From positions 1 to 35,323 of the forward strand of contig NZ_CAMIHZ010000021.1 in assembly GCF_946222305.1 (NCBI RefSeq): 35,323 nucleotides of DNA. The letters are read 5' to 3'. The translations under genes were made by a program, and so were the position numbers. This DNA comes from an uncultured Corynebacterium sp. (lineage in GTDB: Bacteria > Actinomycetota > Actinomycetes > Mycobacteriales > Mycobacteriaceae). Every line of letters starts with the position of its first letter. Within the stretch, counting starts at the first letter, position 1. The notes under the pieces are model-generated. The model saw only the letters and a list, made by a program, of their open reading frames with translations, ran no database searches and had not been told where the DNA came from. Below, one piece after another: positions 8,076 to 17,367 of this stretch.

Positions 8076-8092
8076 CCCCGTGTTGTACGGGG
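8076..8092 (-). other. Intercistronic hairpin between glycosyltransferase and exporter genes
   Basis: CCCCGT and ACGGGG (6-bp arms, 5-base loop) begin four bases after the stop codon of the GT2-GT4 gene as read on the minus strand. No T-run follows on that strand. It may tune read-through or protect the upstream mRNA segment. It could also be a weak terminator within the 105-bp gap. Confidence 0.35.
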
Positions 8093-8096
8093 AATT

Positions 8097-10148
8097 TTAC
8101 CCTTTTGCCTCCTGCATAGCCATTAGAGCTTCGAGGATACTAGTGGGGTCGCCAATAAAGGATTTCCAGTTTAACGACTGCTCACTCAAAATAGAACCAG
8201 TCTCGACATGGCCCCATACAGGTGTGCGACTACCACGGTAGTCCGAATATTTCGATGGCAGGAACGGATTGTTATCGAACACCCCCTTCGTGGCCGCGTC
8301 CGTTACTAAGAGCACGTCGAACTCGTTTAGCTGCGCAAGAAACCTGAGGTAATGAAGCGTTGGGTTAATGACCAGCATTTCCCTCAGCTCCCTTGGAAGC
8401 TCTTCCACAGAGGCATCTAGTGAACTAGTGAAAACGTGGAACCGAACGTTCTTCCGAGTCTCCATGGGTAGGTGTTCCAGAGCATTGAGTAGCTCACCTA
8501 GTCCCCGGTTGGGGTAGAAGTTCCCGAAGTAACCGATGTTGAGAAAGTCGGGATCCAACACATAGCTTGGCTCCTCAACTTCGTAGAGGAAAGAAGGTGG
8601 AGCGGGGTGGGGAGAAATCTCAACCTTGCGTAGCACATCCGAAGGAAACTGAGGATGTCCTCCCACCATCAGCTCCTTCTGAAACCGGTTAGTGAAAACT
8701 AGGCGATCTGCCATCTTGAATGTCGCTGTCTCCACAAACTCGAACAAGTTTTTCGGCATCGGCACATCCCCTTCTGGGAAACAGCGTTGCCATAGCTTAC
8801 GAGCGAATGAATCTCCTATCTCATCACTAGCCCGTTTGTTTGCACCGGCATCCAAAGTCATCGGGTCGGAGAACTCCGCAACCCACGGCAAATCAGGGTT
8901 ATCGATCTTGTACAGCAACGCAGCTAGATGTGAACCTGCCCACATAGCACGGGAGTATACGAAATCGTAGTTGGAACTATTCCAAGCATCCGCAACACGC
9001 TTAGCTTCGCGTGCGTACTCAGAAACCCCCACCCACGAAGCAAAAGAAATAGGTACGTCCAGCTTATGATGTTTTTCAATCCATGGCCGAACCTGCTCTA
9101 ACAGCGTGGGATCCTGAGTTCGTACCGAATCCATCTTTGCCGATATGACGTCAACAATCCTCCTGTTCTCGAGGATTCTCTTGGCAACGATGGTTCCTGA
9201 TGCATCCGCATATGGGGGGAAACAATAGGAGAAAACGAGTGCGGATGCCTGGCCACGATTTAGGCGCTCCCAATCTGCTACTGGAGTCCGTTCTTCGCGG
9301 AGCAAATCTATAGCTTCGTGTCTCTCATTCTTGTTCTTTAGAATGAATCGCTCCACAAAGTCGAACTGAGCCCGCTGTAGAGATAAAATGACCTGTCTAT
9401 TCTCTTCAGCTGCCTCTATTTTTGACAGTGCATGTATTACCGCGAGACGTTGTCTAACCGAAAAGTCGAGTGAATCCGTTTGCCGCGAAACCGATCCTTC
9501 CGTAACACTCCTGAGGTAATTACGATTACAACCGTTCTCAAGGAAGCGGACCTTGAGACCAGAAAACTGCAGTAGTCCAGCGAAGAAGGCGACATCTTCT
9601 CCCGACTTAAGATTGGGGTCATACCTCAATAACTTTGCGAATCGAGAGGGGACAGACTTACAAGAGTTGAATCCCAGAATCCAGCCCACGTCATTCAGGT
9701 TCGCTTCCCTACCTGCGAGTTCACTATGACGTGATGTGTAATTGCTATCGCTAATTGTGCCGTCGGACCTACGATCTAGTATCGGTGCAACTACGATCGA
9801 TGCATTGTTGGACTTATCGAACATCGCCCGAAGGTAGTCGGATTCAATGGTGTCATCCGCGTCTACGAAAGTGATGAAGCCCTTACTAGCTAAGGCAATA
9901 CCTACATTTCTTGCCGCACCAGCAGATGCCACCCCCACATGAGCGACACGATAGTTGAAAACAGGATCTAGGCGCTTGAGCTTCTGCCATGAGCCATCGG
10001 ACGGACCATTGAAGACTAGAATTACTTCGAAGAGATCCTTCGACAGAGTTTGCTCATTAAAAGACTGGACCAATTGTTCGAGAAACCTGTTGGCTTGGAA
10101 CATTGGTATGACAACTGAAATACCTTTTTTGAAATTACCTGTTTTCAT
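8097..10148 (-). CDS. Fused glycosyltransferase, GT2 domain followed by GT4-like domain
   Basis: This 683-aa protein has two glycosyltransferase modules of different folds. Residues about 9-280 are a GT-A/GT2 domain: ISVVIPMFQANRFLEQLVQS, then GAARNVGIALASKGFITFVDADD with the metal-binding DADD near residue 95. From about residue 305 a GT-B-like module starts at SALVFSYCFPPYADASG, continues through PWVAEFSDPM and DRLVFTNRFQKELM, and reaches LNIGYFGNFYPNRGLGELL, the usual start of the nucleotide-binding half. Two linkages could be made by one chain in order. It lies 34 bp downstream of the 220-aa unknown gene and 105 bp upstream of the exporter genes. The ATG is preceded by a weak AGGA. Donors and acceptors cannot be read from the sequence. 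Confidence 0.82.
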   Translation of the reverse strand: MKTGNFKKGISVVIPMFQANRFLEQLVQSFNEQTLSKDLFEVILVFNGPSDGSWQKLKRLDPVFNYRVAHVGVASAGAARNVGIALASKGFITFVDADDTIESDYLRAMFDKSNNASIVVAPILDRRSDGTISDSNYTSRHSELAGREANLNDVGWILGFNSCKSVPSRFAKLLRYDPNLKSGEDVAFFAGLLQFSGLKVRFLENGCNRNYLRSVTEGSVSRQTDSLDFSVRQRLAVIHALSKIEAAEENRQVILSLQRAQFDFVERFILKNKNERHEAIDLLREERTPVADWERLNRGQASALVFSYCFPPYADASGTIVAKRILENRRIVDVISAKMDSVRTQDPTLLEQVRPWIEKHHKLDVPISFASWVGVSEYAREAKRVADAWNSSNYDFVYSRAMWAGSHLAALLYKIDNPDLPWVAEFSDPMTLDAGANKRASDEIGDSFARKLWQRCFPEGDVPMPKNLFEFVETATFKMADRLVFTNRFQKELMVGGHPQFPSDVLRKVEISPHPAPPSFLYEVEEPSYVLDPDFLNIGYFGNFYPNRGLGELLNALEHLPMETRKNVRFHVFTSSLDASVEELPRELREMLVINPTLHYLRFLAQLNEFDVLLVTDAATKGVFDNNPFLPSKYSDYRGSRTPVWGHVETGSILSEQSLNWKSFIGDPTSILEALMAMQEAKG

Positions 10149-10182
10149 GTTTCAAATCCTGAAAATGTTACGAGAGGAATTT

Positions 10183-10845
10183 TTAAATCTTCGCCCAGTA
10201 TTTCAGTAGTTGCCTCTTCACCGGCTGAGGTAAACGCTTTAGAAACGCCTTCGGCCTATTCGGAATTTTAGAAAGAATGTAGCGCCTCGCGATATAAGAA
10301 TCAGGGAGCGTTTGGCCCGCTGATGGATCTTTTTTTCGAGGTGGTTCTACTGATTCTTGCTGCCCGTTTTGGGTGATCAAAGTATCGATATTCTTTTCAA
10401 CTTCACCTGTTGCGAGGATTGCTCGGATTACCAATCCTACTTCCGAACTTGTAATGCCGCTTCTTCTTTCAGGGGACTCCACCAGACTCTCAACCTGCAC
10501 AAGAATGATGCGACCCAAGACATCGAAACCGCTAAAACGTGCTTTATCCGTGATCGCCTGCAGAGCTTCCCAAGACTTTGTGCGGTCGACTGCGACGTAC
10601 ACAGACTTGAATCGCAGTGTGAGGTTAACGACATCTTCTGGGGTCAAATCGGATTGGAGACCGACGAGAATCGGCGCTGACTTCACCTCAAGCCCCTCTG
10701 GGCCAGCCGCCAGGGCTTGATCCTTGGTGACCCACAGGACGACTTTCGCCCGGTCAAGCTCCGAAAGATCCTCCCCAGATTCAGGAGAGCCTACAACCAA
10801 GTGGGACGCATCATGCCATTCAGTGGCAAATTTCTGTATCTCCAT
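10183..10845 (-). CDS. Hypothetical protein, polysaccharide locus
   Basis: This 220-aa protein belongs to no family I recognise. Residues 1-140 alternate strands and helices in a Rossmann-like way (AKVVLWVTKD, SAPILVGLQS, KSVYVAVDR, LGRIILVQV). A polar linker rich in E, Q, P and K follows. The tail is strongly basic and amphipathic (RRYILSKIPNRPKAFLKRL and on to the end), which could bind a membrane or an acidic polymer. I chose the ATG at 10845 because AAAGGAG stands 11 bases upstream; an in-frame TTG at 10875 has weaker support. The gene sits 16 bp after the GT4 gene and 34 bp before the GT2-GT4 fusion, so it is part of the leftward operon. Confidence 0.65.
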   Translation of the reverse strand: MEIQKFATEWHDASHLVVGSPESGEDLSELDRAKVVLWVTKDQALAAGPEGLEVKSAPILVGLQSDLTPEDVVNLTLRFKSVYVAVDRTKSWEALQAITDKARFSGFDVLGRIILVQVESLVESPERRSGITSSEVGLVIRAILATGEVEKNIDTLITQNGQQESVEPPRKKDPSAGQTLPDSYIARRYILSKIPNRPKAFLKRLPQPVKRQLLKYWAKI

Positions 10846-10861
10846 GATGTCGACGTCTCCT

Positions 10862-12160
10862 TTACTTCGAACCAAGCACGTGGTCGATCAGTGTTACTAA
10901 ACGTTCTTCCGCAAGTTGTTGGACTTGCCCGCTATCCCAGGTGTTCGATCCTTGGATGTTCTCTTTCTTGTCCGAGAACTCAATCCAAGTATCCGCCAGA
11001 TCAGTAGGGCTGTTAGGCGGGACCGTGACCCCCGCGGAATATGTTTGCACCAGCGCGGGTAAAGCTCCGTGGCCCACTGCAGTAATTGGCACGCCCGAGT
11101 TCATCAGCTCATATGTCTTAGAGGGAATCGCTAGAGCTAGTGGTTCCCAGTCCGTTAGATGAACAAGGGCGGTATCTGCCCACTCGTAATGCTTTTCGAT
11201 GTCCTGGGGTGGAATTCGGGGGATGAACTCAACATTCGGAAGATCTAACTGCTGGGCAAGCTTCACACATGCTCCCCATGCCGCGCCGTTTCCGATTATC
11301 CTCAGATGGATGTTCAGCCCCCGTTTCTTAGCCAAAGCAACTGCTTGGATTGCATTTTGAATATTTTGCGCCCGCCCAACCGTACCGGCATAAAGCACTC
11401 TCAATGAACCATCTGAGCCTTCGTATCCTTCGCCACGGGCCACTAGCGTGTTACTTGCAAAGACGTTCCTAACGACGACGACCTTCGGAACTAATCCTTT
11501 TGATCGATTTTCCAGCTGTTGTAGTAGATGGGTTTTGTGAGCCTCAGAAGTGACAATCACGCCCTTGGATTTAACGACAATCAACCAGAACCCTTCCGCA
11601 ACCACGGACAACGCCATTTTGAATGGCGCTCGGGTAAGAAACTTCTCCCTCAAAGATGGGGTTCCGACCGAATTGTTCCACTTATCAGAAATACGCAACA
11701 GGTCTGGCCAAGCGTCTCGAAGATCGAGAATATAAGGTCTGCTGATCATTTTTGCGATGGCCACAGTGGACAAAGCTGTCGAAAGTGCTGGCACGGTACC
11801 AATAACGACATCTGGCTTCTGGTGATCCTGTCTTACATAAATTGAAGCCGCCGCTTTGATCTTTGCGAAGCAGTCCAACGCTTGTCCTACAGCTCGCGCC
11901 GTAATCGACTCCCCCAAGCGATACCTCTTTGGACGACAGACCATTTCTCCAAAAGCCCCTTGAACCCAACGGGCTTTCCCTGTCGAGCCCAACGACTGCA
12001 CCGCACCTACTTGGGCTTCCCCCTGCTTTGGCGGTTCTGCAGACGTAATTACTTCAACGGAGGCGCCTTTGGTTTGAAGAACTTTCACCAACCACGCCCA
12101 CCGGCGCTGCGGCACGCCATCCTCGGGGGTCCATGTATGGGTCACAAGCAGGATCTTCAC
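10862..12160 (-). CDS. Family 4 glycosyltransferase (GT-B)
   Basis: This 432-aa protein has the two Rossmann-like halves of a GT4 enzyme. The N-terminus is KILLVTHTWTPEDGVPQRRW, followed by DVVIGTVPALSTALSTVAIA and PYILDLRDAWPD. The C-terminal half opens with LRVLYAGTVGRAQNIQNAIQ and contains the loop WADTALVHLTDWEPLALAIPSKTYELMNSGVPI. In that loop the usual EX7E signature appears as E(PLALAIPSKTY)E-like spacing. The overall arrangement resembles WbuB/WcaI-type enzymes of O-antigen and capsule loci. It starts 39 bp after wecB on the same strand. The sugar transferred is unknown; ManNAc, ManNAcA or GlcNAc are candidates given the pathway genes. Confidence 0.85.
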   Translation of the reverse strand: MKILLVTHTWTPEDGVPQRRWAWLVKVLQTKGASVEVITSAEPPKQGEAQVGAVQSLGSTGKARWVQGAFGEMVCRPKRYRLGESITARAVGQALDCFAKIKAAASIYVRQDHQKPDVVIGTVPALSTALSTVAIAKMISRPYILDLRDAWPDLLRISDKWNNSVGTPSLREKFLTRAPFKMALSVVAEGFWLIVVKSKGVIVTSEAHKTHLLQQLENRSKGLVPKVVVVRNVFASNTLVARGEGYEGSDGSLRVLYAGTVGRAQNIQNAIQAVALAKKRGLNIHLRIIGNGAAWGACVKLAQQLDLPNVEFIPRIPPQDIEKHYEWADTALVHLTDWEPLALAIPSKTYELMNSGVPITAVGHGALPALVQTYSAGVTVPPNSPTDLADTWIEFSDKKENIQGSNTWDSGQVQQLAEERLVTLIDHVLGSK

Positions 12161-12199
12161 AAAAATAATCCTTCAAAACCTATATCGATGATCTTGATT

Positions 12200-13387
12200 T
12201 TAGTCCTCATCCGGCATTAAACGTGCCTCGGAATTGTGGTTTTCCGGATCAAAGTCCTCCACCCGGTCACCACTTCCCATGAGGCATGCGAGGGCAGCGA
12301 CCGTTCGAGTAGACGCTTGTCCATCGCCATATGGATTGACAGCGCTCGCCATAGCGGTATACAGCGCTTGATCTTCGATGAGTGCTCGGGTTTCACTGAC
12401 TATGCGAGCAAGGGAGTTCCCAATTAATTTAACGGTACCTGCGAGGACTGCTTCGGGTCTTTCCGTGTCGCTTCTCCTCACAAGCACCGGTTTTCCAAGG
12501 GACGGCGCTTCTTCTTGGATTCCGCCGGAATCTGTCAATATCAACTTCGCGAGACTTTGTAAGCGCGTGAACTGGTCATACGGCAATGGTTCAGTCACTA
12601 CAACGTTGGCCAGGTCCTCAACGTGAGGCAAAACTGAATCCCTGATTTTGGGGTTCGGATGCAGAGGCATCACAAAATAGATATCCGGATATTCGGATGC
12701 CAGCTGCTTGACAGCACCGCCAATGTTGTCCAGGGCCAAAAGATTTTCCCGTCGATGGGCTGTAATGATGACAAAGTCATGCTTAGAGGCGGTGAGCTCG
12801 GCCAGCTTCGAGTCATTGAACGCTGACTCCCATCGAGCGGCTTCTAGGAAAGCATCGATAACTGTATTCCCAGTGATCACGATGTTCTCGGTGTCAACGT
12901 TTTCACTTCGCAAGTTTCGTCGAGATTCACTCGTAGGCGCTAGGTGCAGATCTGCAATCTGAGTGATAATTTTTCGATTGGCTTCTTCTGGGAACGGTGA
13001 ACGGATATTCCCTGTGCGTAATCCCGCTTCAAGGTGCACGACTTTAGCCCCCCTGTTGAATCCTGCCAGTGCTCCCGCTACTGCCGTGGCAGTATCTCCT
13101 TGCACCAAAACGACATCAGGTTTTTCGTCAGAAATTATGACGTCCAACCCTGCGATCGCGCGCGACAAAATTGTGTTGAGAGATTGAGCATGTTTCATCA
13201 GGTTCAAATTGTGATCTGGACGAATTCCAAACATCTGGTTGACCTGATCAAGGATTTCTTTGTGCTGACCAGTGCAAACGACAACCGAGTCAAACCGATC
13301 GTCATTCTCTAGCAGCCTCACAACAGGGGCAATTTTGATAGCCTCCGGCCGTGTGCCGTAGATGGTCATCACTTTGATTTTTCTCAT
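12200..13387 (-). CDS. wecB: UDP-N-acetylglucosamine 2-epimerase (non-hydrolysing)
   Basis: This 395-aa enzyme interconverts UDP-GlcNAc and UDP-ManNAc in the cytoplasm and supplies WecC. The family motifs are all present: MTIYGTRPEAIK at the N-terminus, VVVCTGQHKEILDQV, HLEAGLRTGNIRSPFPEEANR, ITAHRRENL, and TDSGGIQEEAPSLGKPVLV followed by RPEAV and NPYGDGQAS. The start at 13387 gives the usual family N-terminus and has GAGAG just upstream; an in-frame GTG at 13423 would add 12 residues unlike the family. The gene appears to be the first of the leftward operon. The last 25 residues (GDRVEDFDPENHN onward) form an acidic tail that I do not expect in the catalytic core. Confidence 0.93.
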   Translation of the reverse strand: MRKIKVMTIYGTRPEAIKIAPVVRLLENDDRFDSVVVCTGQHKEILDQVNQMFGIRPDHNLNLMKHAQSLNTILSRAIAGLDVIISDEKPDVVLVQGDTATAVAGALAGFNRGAKVVHLEAGLRTGNIRSPFPEEANRKIITQIADLHLAPTSESRRNLRSENVDTENIVITGNTVIDAFLEAARWESAFNDSKLAELTASKHDFVIITAHRRENLLALDNIGGAVKQLASEYPDIYFVMPLHPNPKIRDSVLPHVEDLANVVVTEPLPYDQFTRLQSLAKLILTDSGGIQEEAPSLGKPVLVRRSDTERPEAVLAGTVKLIGNSLARIVSETRALIEDQALYTAMASAVNPYGDGQASTRTVAALACLMGSGDRVEDFDPENHNSEARLMPDED

Positions 13388-13531
13388 TACGCTCTCGGTT
13401 TCAGATTTGCTCCCATGTCCCACAAGTATTCAGAACATAGGAGCTATACGGTTTCTACAATTCTTAACATGTTTTTTAGAGAACTGGCTCAGGCATATCG
13501 TCGTACCGTGCTTAAGGGGGTACCCCTTCAC

Positions 13532-16168
13532 TCAGGCTAGAACGATATGCGCGATTTCCTCCCCCACTACCGAACCCAGCCACCAGCCCACAACCGCTGC
13601 CGCGACCGCAAGAAGGATGACTTCAACTGCGAGGGATAGCGCTGCCCTTGCAGGCCCCATACCGATCGAACGCAACAGATCCCGATCGCGGCGGCGCTCT
13701 GCCAACGTCAAGAGCAACACATTCACTACTCCCAGCAGCGTGATCAGAAGCGATGCTGCGACCATTAACTTGGTGACCGTTAGAACTCGGCCCACTGATT
13801 CAGTACCCGCTTTGCGATACGCCACACCGTCCTTCAGCACCAGCCTTTGCGGGAACTTATCGATCGTGGCGCGGACGCTCCTTACTGCAGCTTCCTTAGT
13901 CTCCAGACTGCGTACAGAGGATTGAGCAGCCCGGCTCCCTGCCGCACTTTCCCCTCCCCCAAGCTTCGCCAGCACCGTAGTGATCGGAAAGTCAGGCATG
14001 GGTTGCCCAGTTCGTTGCTCCAACGCCTGCACAGCTTCCTTGTTGGCCGGATCAATTCCCGCTTCACGGATCTTCGCATCCTTGGCTGCCTGCCGAGCTC
14101 CTTGGACCAGGCCTCGATCAATCAACGTGAACTGGCTTTCAGACAACCGCACCCGCGCCTGTACCTGCTGGCCAGCAATGGATAGCCGAACGCTCTCACC
14201 TGTCTTTACCTCCTGCCGCCACGGTGAATAACGCCCCAGCACCAACTCCCCCTTCTGTGCACCTTGAGTCTCGTCACGCAAAACCCGGCGCGCATCTTCC
14301 GCACCAAGCGTGTAGGCGGTCTCGCTACCGCTGAGCGCCTTCCCGGAAGTCGTAACCGGCTGTGGAGCTTCAACTCTCACCGTTTGAGGTTTGACCACCT
14401 CAGCCACCCCCGGGGTTCCCCGGAGCTTTTCCACCAGCCCCTCCGGAATCGGCCCGCTCACGCTGCTGATAGCCACATCAGCCAACGCCTTAGAAGCCGC
14501 CTTCTCCTCCAACCGATTGGCCACCCTGTCTTGGCCGGCGACCACCGCTCCGACCAGCGCCGATCCCGCAAACACGATCGCCACCAGCGCTCCGGATCGC
14601 AGGCGCTGTCGCCCCGCATAACTCAGCGCGAGCTGCGCCACCGGTAGCTTCACGACCCGCCCAAGCAATCCCAGAACCAATGGCCACGCAATCGCGAAAA
14701 GCAGCATGGCGCCAAACACAACCAGGCCACCCGCCGTCACAGCCAGCACCACACGTTTAGCGGACACCGCACCATCGGCAGCGGCGTTCACCATCCGCTG
14801 ACCCAGCCACAATCCCGCGGCCAAGAACGCGACCCCGCTCAACCCCGTAAGGATCGCCCCCACCTTCGACGTCGCACCACTTTCGGACGACGACAGACTC
14901 TCTACCACTGGTCGTCGCGCTGCCATCCATGCTGCCGGCACCGCGGCTAGGACTGCTAGACCGACGCCCACGAGAGCCACGGCAAAGGTTGTGAATGGGG
15001 AGAGGGTGGCGTCGGTCAAAGGTACCCGTACCCCCACCGCCGAAGCATGACGACCAGCGAAGGAAGCCAGCCACAGTCCGAAAGGAGCCGCGATTAAGCC
15101 CGCTATCGCGGCTAGAATGGCTGCCTCTGCAATGACAGAGGACACCAGTTGGCCCGTGCGCCCGCCAATAGAACGGAGGAGCGCGAACTCGCGGCGGCGT
15201 TGCGCAGCCAGCACCTGATAGGAACTGAAAATCACCAGGGCCGCGACGATTGCGACCACAGCAACGAAGGCATCCAAGAGGACAAAGTAGTGATCGCGTT
15301 TACCGAAGTATTGATCCGCGAGGGCCTGCGCCCGCGAATCGGCGGTGGTGACCTCGATGGCGTTACCTGCGTCTGTGCCAGTGCTTGTGCCATTGTTTGT
15401 GCCAGTGTTGCTGCGGACGCGCTGCTGGAGTTTCTGCGCGAACGTGGCGGGGCTCTCCCCATCTGGCATAGCAATGCGCAGTTCACCGTTGACTACCGGC
15501 TGGTTGGGTTTTCCGTTGTGGCCCGCCCATGCGGCGACGTCGGTCGGGAAGGCATAGAGGGACTCGGTGCCGATGAGCGTTTCCGTGGGGCTCGGCTGCG
15601 TGTGCCCAACAACCTTGACCGGGACATCTGCACCGCTGCCGCGAGTGGGCAAGTTCAGCATGATGGTTTCGCCGAGCTTGGCCTGCGCGCGGTCAGGGCT
15701 GGCGGTGGTGCTGTCTTGATTGGCGCGGTCGGGGCTGGCCGTGGGCGAGTCTTCTTCTGAGGCGGAGACGAGAACCTCACCTGGGCGTTCAGGAACGCGC
15801 CCGTCGACGATCTTTTGCCACATGAGCGGACCGGATGACACGGCCTCCACACGCACGGGTTGGTAGAGCTGGTCGGATCCAGACTTTTTCGTTCCGATGA
15901 CTTGCTGGTCGAAGGCGACAGCGGATGCGCCGAGGTTCTTGGCTTCCGTCTGAAGCTGACGTGCCTGTTCGGGAGTGGCGTTATGCAGCCCCACCACCAC
16001 ATCCGCAGATTCGTAGGGCGCCGCGTACAGGGAGTGCACCGAATCCCGTAGGGACTGGGAGATCGCCGCGGTGGCGACGGTCAGGCTGACCGCGATGGCG
16101 ATGGAAAAGAACAGCGAAAGATACCGCAGAGGACGGCGGCGCAGCTGCGCGAGAGCTAAGCGGAACAC
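13532..16168 (-). CDS. FtsX-like (MacB-type) ABC transporter permease
   Basis: This 878-aa membrane protein has an N-terminal anchor (YLSLFFSIAIAVSLTVATAA) and a large extracytoplasmic MacB-like domain. A first FtsX core follows (VLLDAFVAVVAIVAALVIFS, then LRSIGGRTGQLVSSVIAEAAILAAI). A further set of helices, a second extracytoplasmic domain and a final FtsX core (LLITLLGVVNVLLLTLAERR, LLRSIGMGPARAALSLAVEV) complete it. This is the double-FtsX layout of actinobacterial exporters that act on lipids, peptides or antibiotics; the substrate is not readable. A 12-residue duplication containing TASPDRA lies in the first extracytoplasmic domain (15687-15744). The ATPase gene is three bases upstream, so both form one transporter. 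It is G+C-rich, unlike the polysaccharide locus next to it. Confidence 0.88.
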   Translation of the reverse strand: MFRLALAQLRRRPLRYLSLFFSIAIAVSLTVATAAISQSLRDSVHSLYAAPYESADVVVGLHNATPEQARQLQTEAKNLGASAVAFDQQVIGTKKSGSDQLYQPVRVEAVSSGPLMWQKIVDGRVPERPGEVLVSASEEDSPTASPDRANQDSTTASPDRAQAKLGETIMLNLPTRGSGADVPVKVVGHTQPSPTETLIGTESLYAFPTDVAAWAGHNGKPNQPVVNGELRIAMPDGESPATFAQKLQQRVRSNTGTNNGTSTGTDAGNAIEVTTADSRAQALADQYFGKRDHYFVLLDAFVAVVAIVAALVIFSSYQVLAAQRRREFALLRSIGGRTGQLVSSVIAEAAILAAIAGLIAAPFGLWLASFAGRHASAVGVRVPLTDATLSPFTTFAVALVGVGLAVLAAVPAAWMAARRPVVESLSSSESGATSKVGAILTGLSGVAFLAAGLWLGQRMVNAAADGAVSAKRVVLAVTAGGLVVFGAMLLFAIAWPLVLGLLGRVVKLPVAQLALSYAGRQRLRSGALVAIVFAGSALVGAVVAGQDRVANRLEEKAASKALADVAISSVSGPIPEGLVEKLRGTPGVAEVVKPQTVRVEAPQPVTTSGKALSGSETAYTLGAEDARRVLRDETQGAQKGELVLGRYSPWRQEVKTGESVRLSIAGQQVQARVRLSESQFTLIDRGLVQGARQAAKDAKIREAGIDPANKEAVQALEQRTGQPMPDFPITTVLAKLGGGESAAGSRAAQSSVRSLETKEAAVRSVRATIDKFPQRLVLKDGVAYRKAGTESVGRVLTVTKLMVAASLLITLLGVVNVLLLTLAERRRDRDLLRSIGMGPARAALSLAVEVILLAVAAAVVGWWLGSVVGEEIAHIVLA

Positions 16169-16171
16169 GAG

Positions 16172-16981
16172 TTAACGCACCGCCTGAATTCCGACGATGC
16201 GACCATCCTTCATATGGACGATCGTGTCCCCATGTCGGGCTGCGCGTTCATCGTGGGTGACCATGATAAGCGTTTGGTTGAACTCATCGACGACGCGGCG
16301 GAAAAGCTCCAGCACGGCCTGGCCGGTTTCCGAATCGAGGCTGCCCGTTGGTTCGTCGGCGAGGATCACTGCAGGGCGAGTGAACAAGCTGCGGGCGATA
16401 GCTACACGCTGACGCTGTCCCCCAGACAATTGGTTGGGCAGCCGTTTAAGAAGCCCATCGATTCCAAGATTAGAAGTAATGAGGTTGAACAACTCGGCGT
16501 CGCTTACCCCCATATCCCTCCCCCGTCGACGGCTGCGAGAACCTGACAGGCGGCGAGGTAAGCGAATGTTGTCCTCCACCGAGAGAACTGGAACCAAGTT
16601 GAAATCTTGGAAAACGATAGAAATTTCCGTTGTGCGCAACTTAGCGCGTGCACCTTCCCCGAGCGAGGTGATATCCACGGAGGAGCCATCGGTGGCCGCG
16701 AGTTCGATGGAACCGCCATTAGCTTCGGCGAGCCCGGAGAGGCAGTGGAGCAACGAGGTCTTTCCGGAGCCGGATGGACCCATGATTGAGGTCCACTGGT
16801 TGCGGAGGAAATCCACATCGATGCCGCGCAAGATTCGAGTGCGGGCAGCGCCTTTACCAGCACTAAAAGACAAGCGACGCGCTCTAAGGACCGGCGGTTG
16901 CACTGAGCGGTTGGAGCCCTCGGCGCCCTCCTCGAAGTCCTGGGGAAAGTTGGCGGGATAGCGGTGTGCCGTCGAATTCAT
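16172..16981 (-). CDS. ABC transporter ATP-binding protein (LolD/MacB-type)
   Basis: This 269-aa ATPase has Walker A GPSGSGKTS, Q-loop VFQDFNLVPVLSVEDNI, signature LSGGQRQRVAIAR, Walker B VILADEPTGSLD and switch histidine MVTHDER. All are typical of the MacB/LolD/FtsE class that works with FtsX-like permeases. It carries about 40 extra N-terminal residues before the conserved LRARRLSF. The Q-loop-to-signature stretch has a basic insertion, SGSRSRRRGR. The start is uncertain: I prefer the ATG at 16981, but a TTG at 17005 is in frame and neither has a clear ribosome binding site. It pairs with the permease directly downstream. Confidence 0.88.
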   Translation of the reverse strand: MNSTAHRYPANFPQDFEEGAEGSNRSVQPPVLRARRLSFSAGKGAARTRILRGIDVDFLRNQWTSIMGPSGSGKTSLLHCLSGLAEANGGSIELAATDGSSVDITSLGEGARAKLRTTEISIVFQDFNLVPVLSVEDNIRLPRRLSGSRSRRRGRDMGVSDAELFNLITSNLGIDGLLKRLPNQLSGGQRQRVAIARSLFTRPAVILADEPTGSLDSETGQAVLELFRRVVDEFNQTLIMVTHDERAARHGDTIVHMKDGRIVGIQAVR

Positions 16982-17367
16982 GGGCACAATCTTGGCACAA
17001 ACCAATGCGTCCAGTGGTGAACACTTCGGAGAATTTAGGCGATACGAGACTGGGAAAATTCAAGAAGCAAATATGATTCTTTATGGGAAACTAATCTCAA
17101 AACCCTTAAATTACTGACGCTTTTGACATGAACCAACACGCCCCCTCCGACTAGGAGGTAAGCTCTAACTGAAAATCGTTCACCAAAAATTCATCATAAA
17201 TCTCTGAATTAAATTTGTGCATTTCCTTGGAGCATGACGTAAGCTTCCTTGTGTTGAGTCAAAGCCCACTGAATCGGACAGAGGAATCCTCAAACCCGAG
17301 CACGTGTAGAAGATTTTGGCTCTAAAGATTCCGTCTTCCGCTCACTCTGTGAAAGGTTTGAAAGCAG
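16982..17367. other. AT-rich divergent intergenic region
   Basis: This 386-bp stretch separates the leftward ABC operon from the rightward small secreted protein genes. It is clearly richer in A+T than its surroundings (about 17,040-17,230) and should hold promoters for both directions. I see a short palindrome GAGGAATCCTC at 17281-17291 and no convincing gene. No -35/-10 pair was clear enough to mark. Confidence 0.4.

Noticed and set aside
13514..13528. AAGGGG-GTA-CCCCTT as terminator of the FtsX-like gene
   Set aside because: Only 6-bp arms and no T-run on the minus strand; it may be chance, so it was not listed as a feature.
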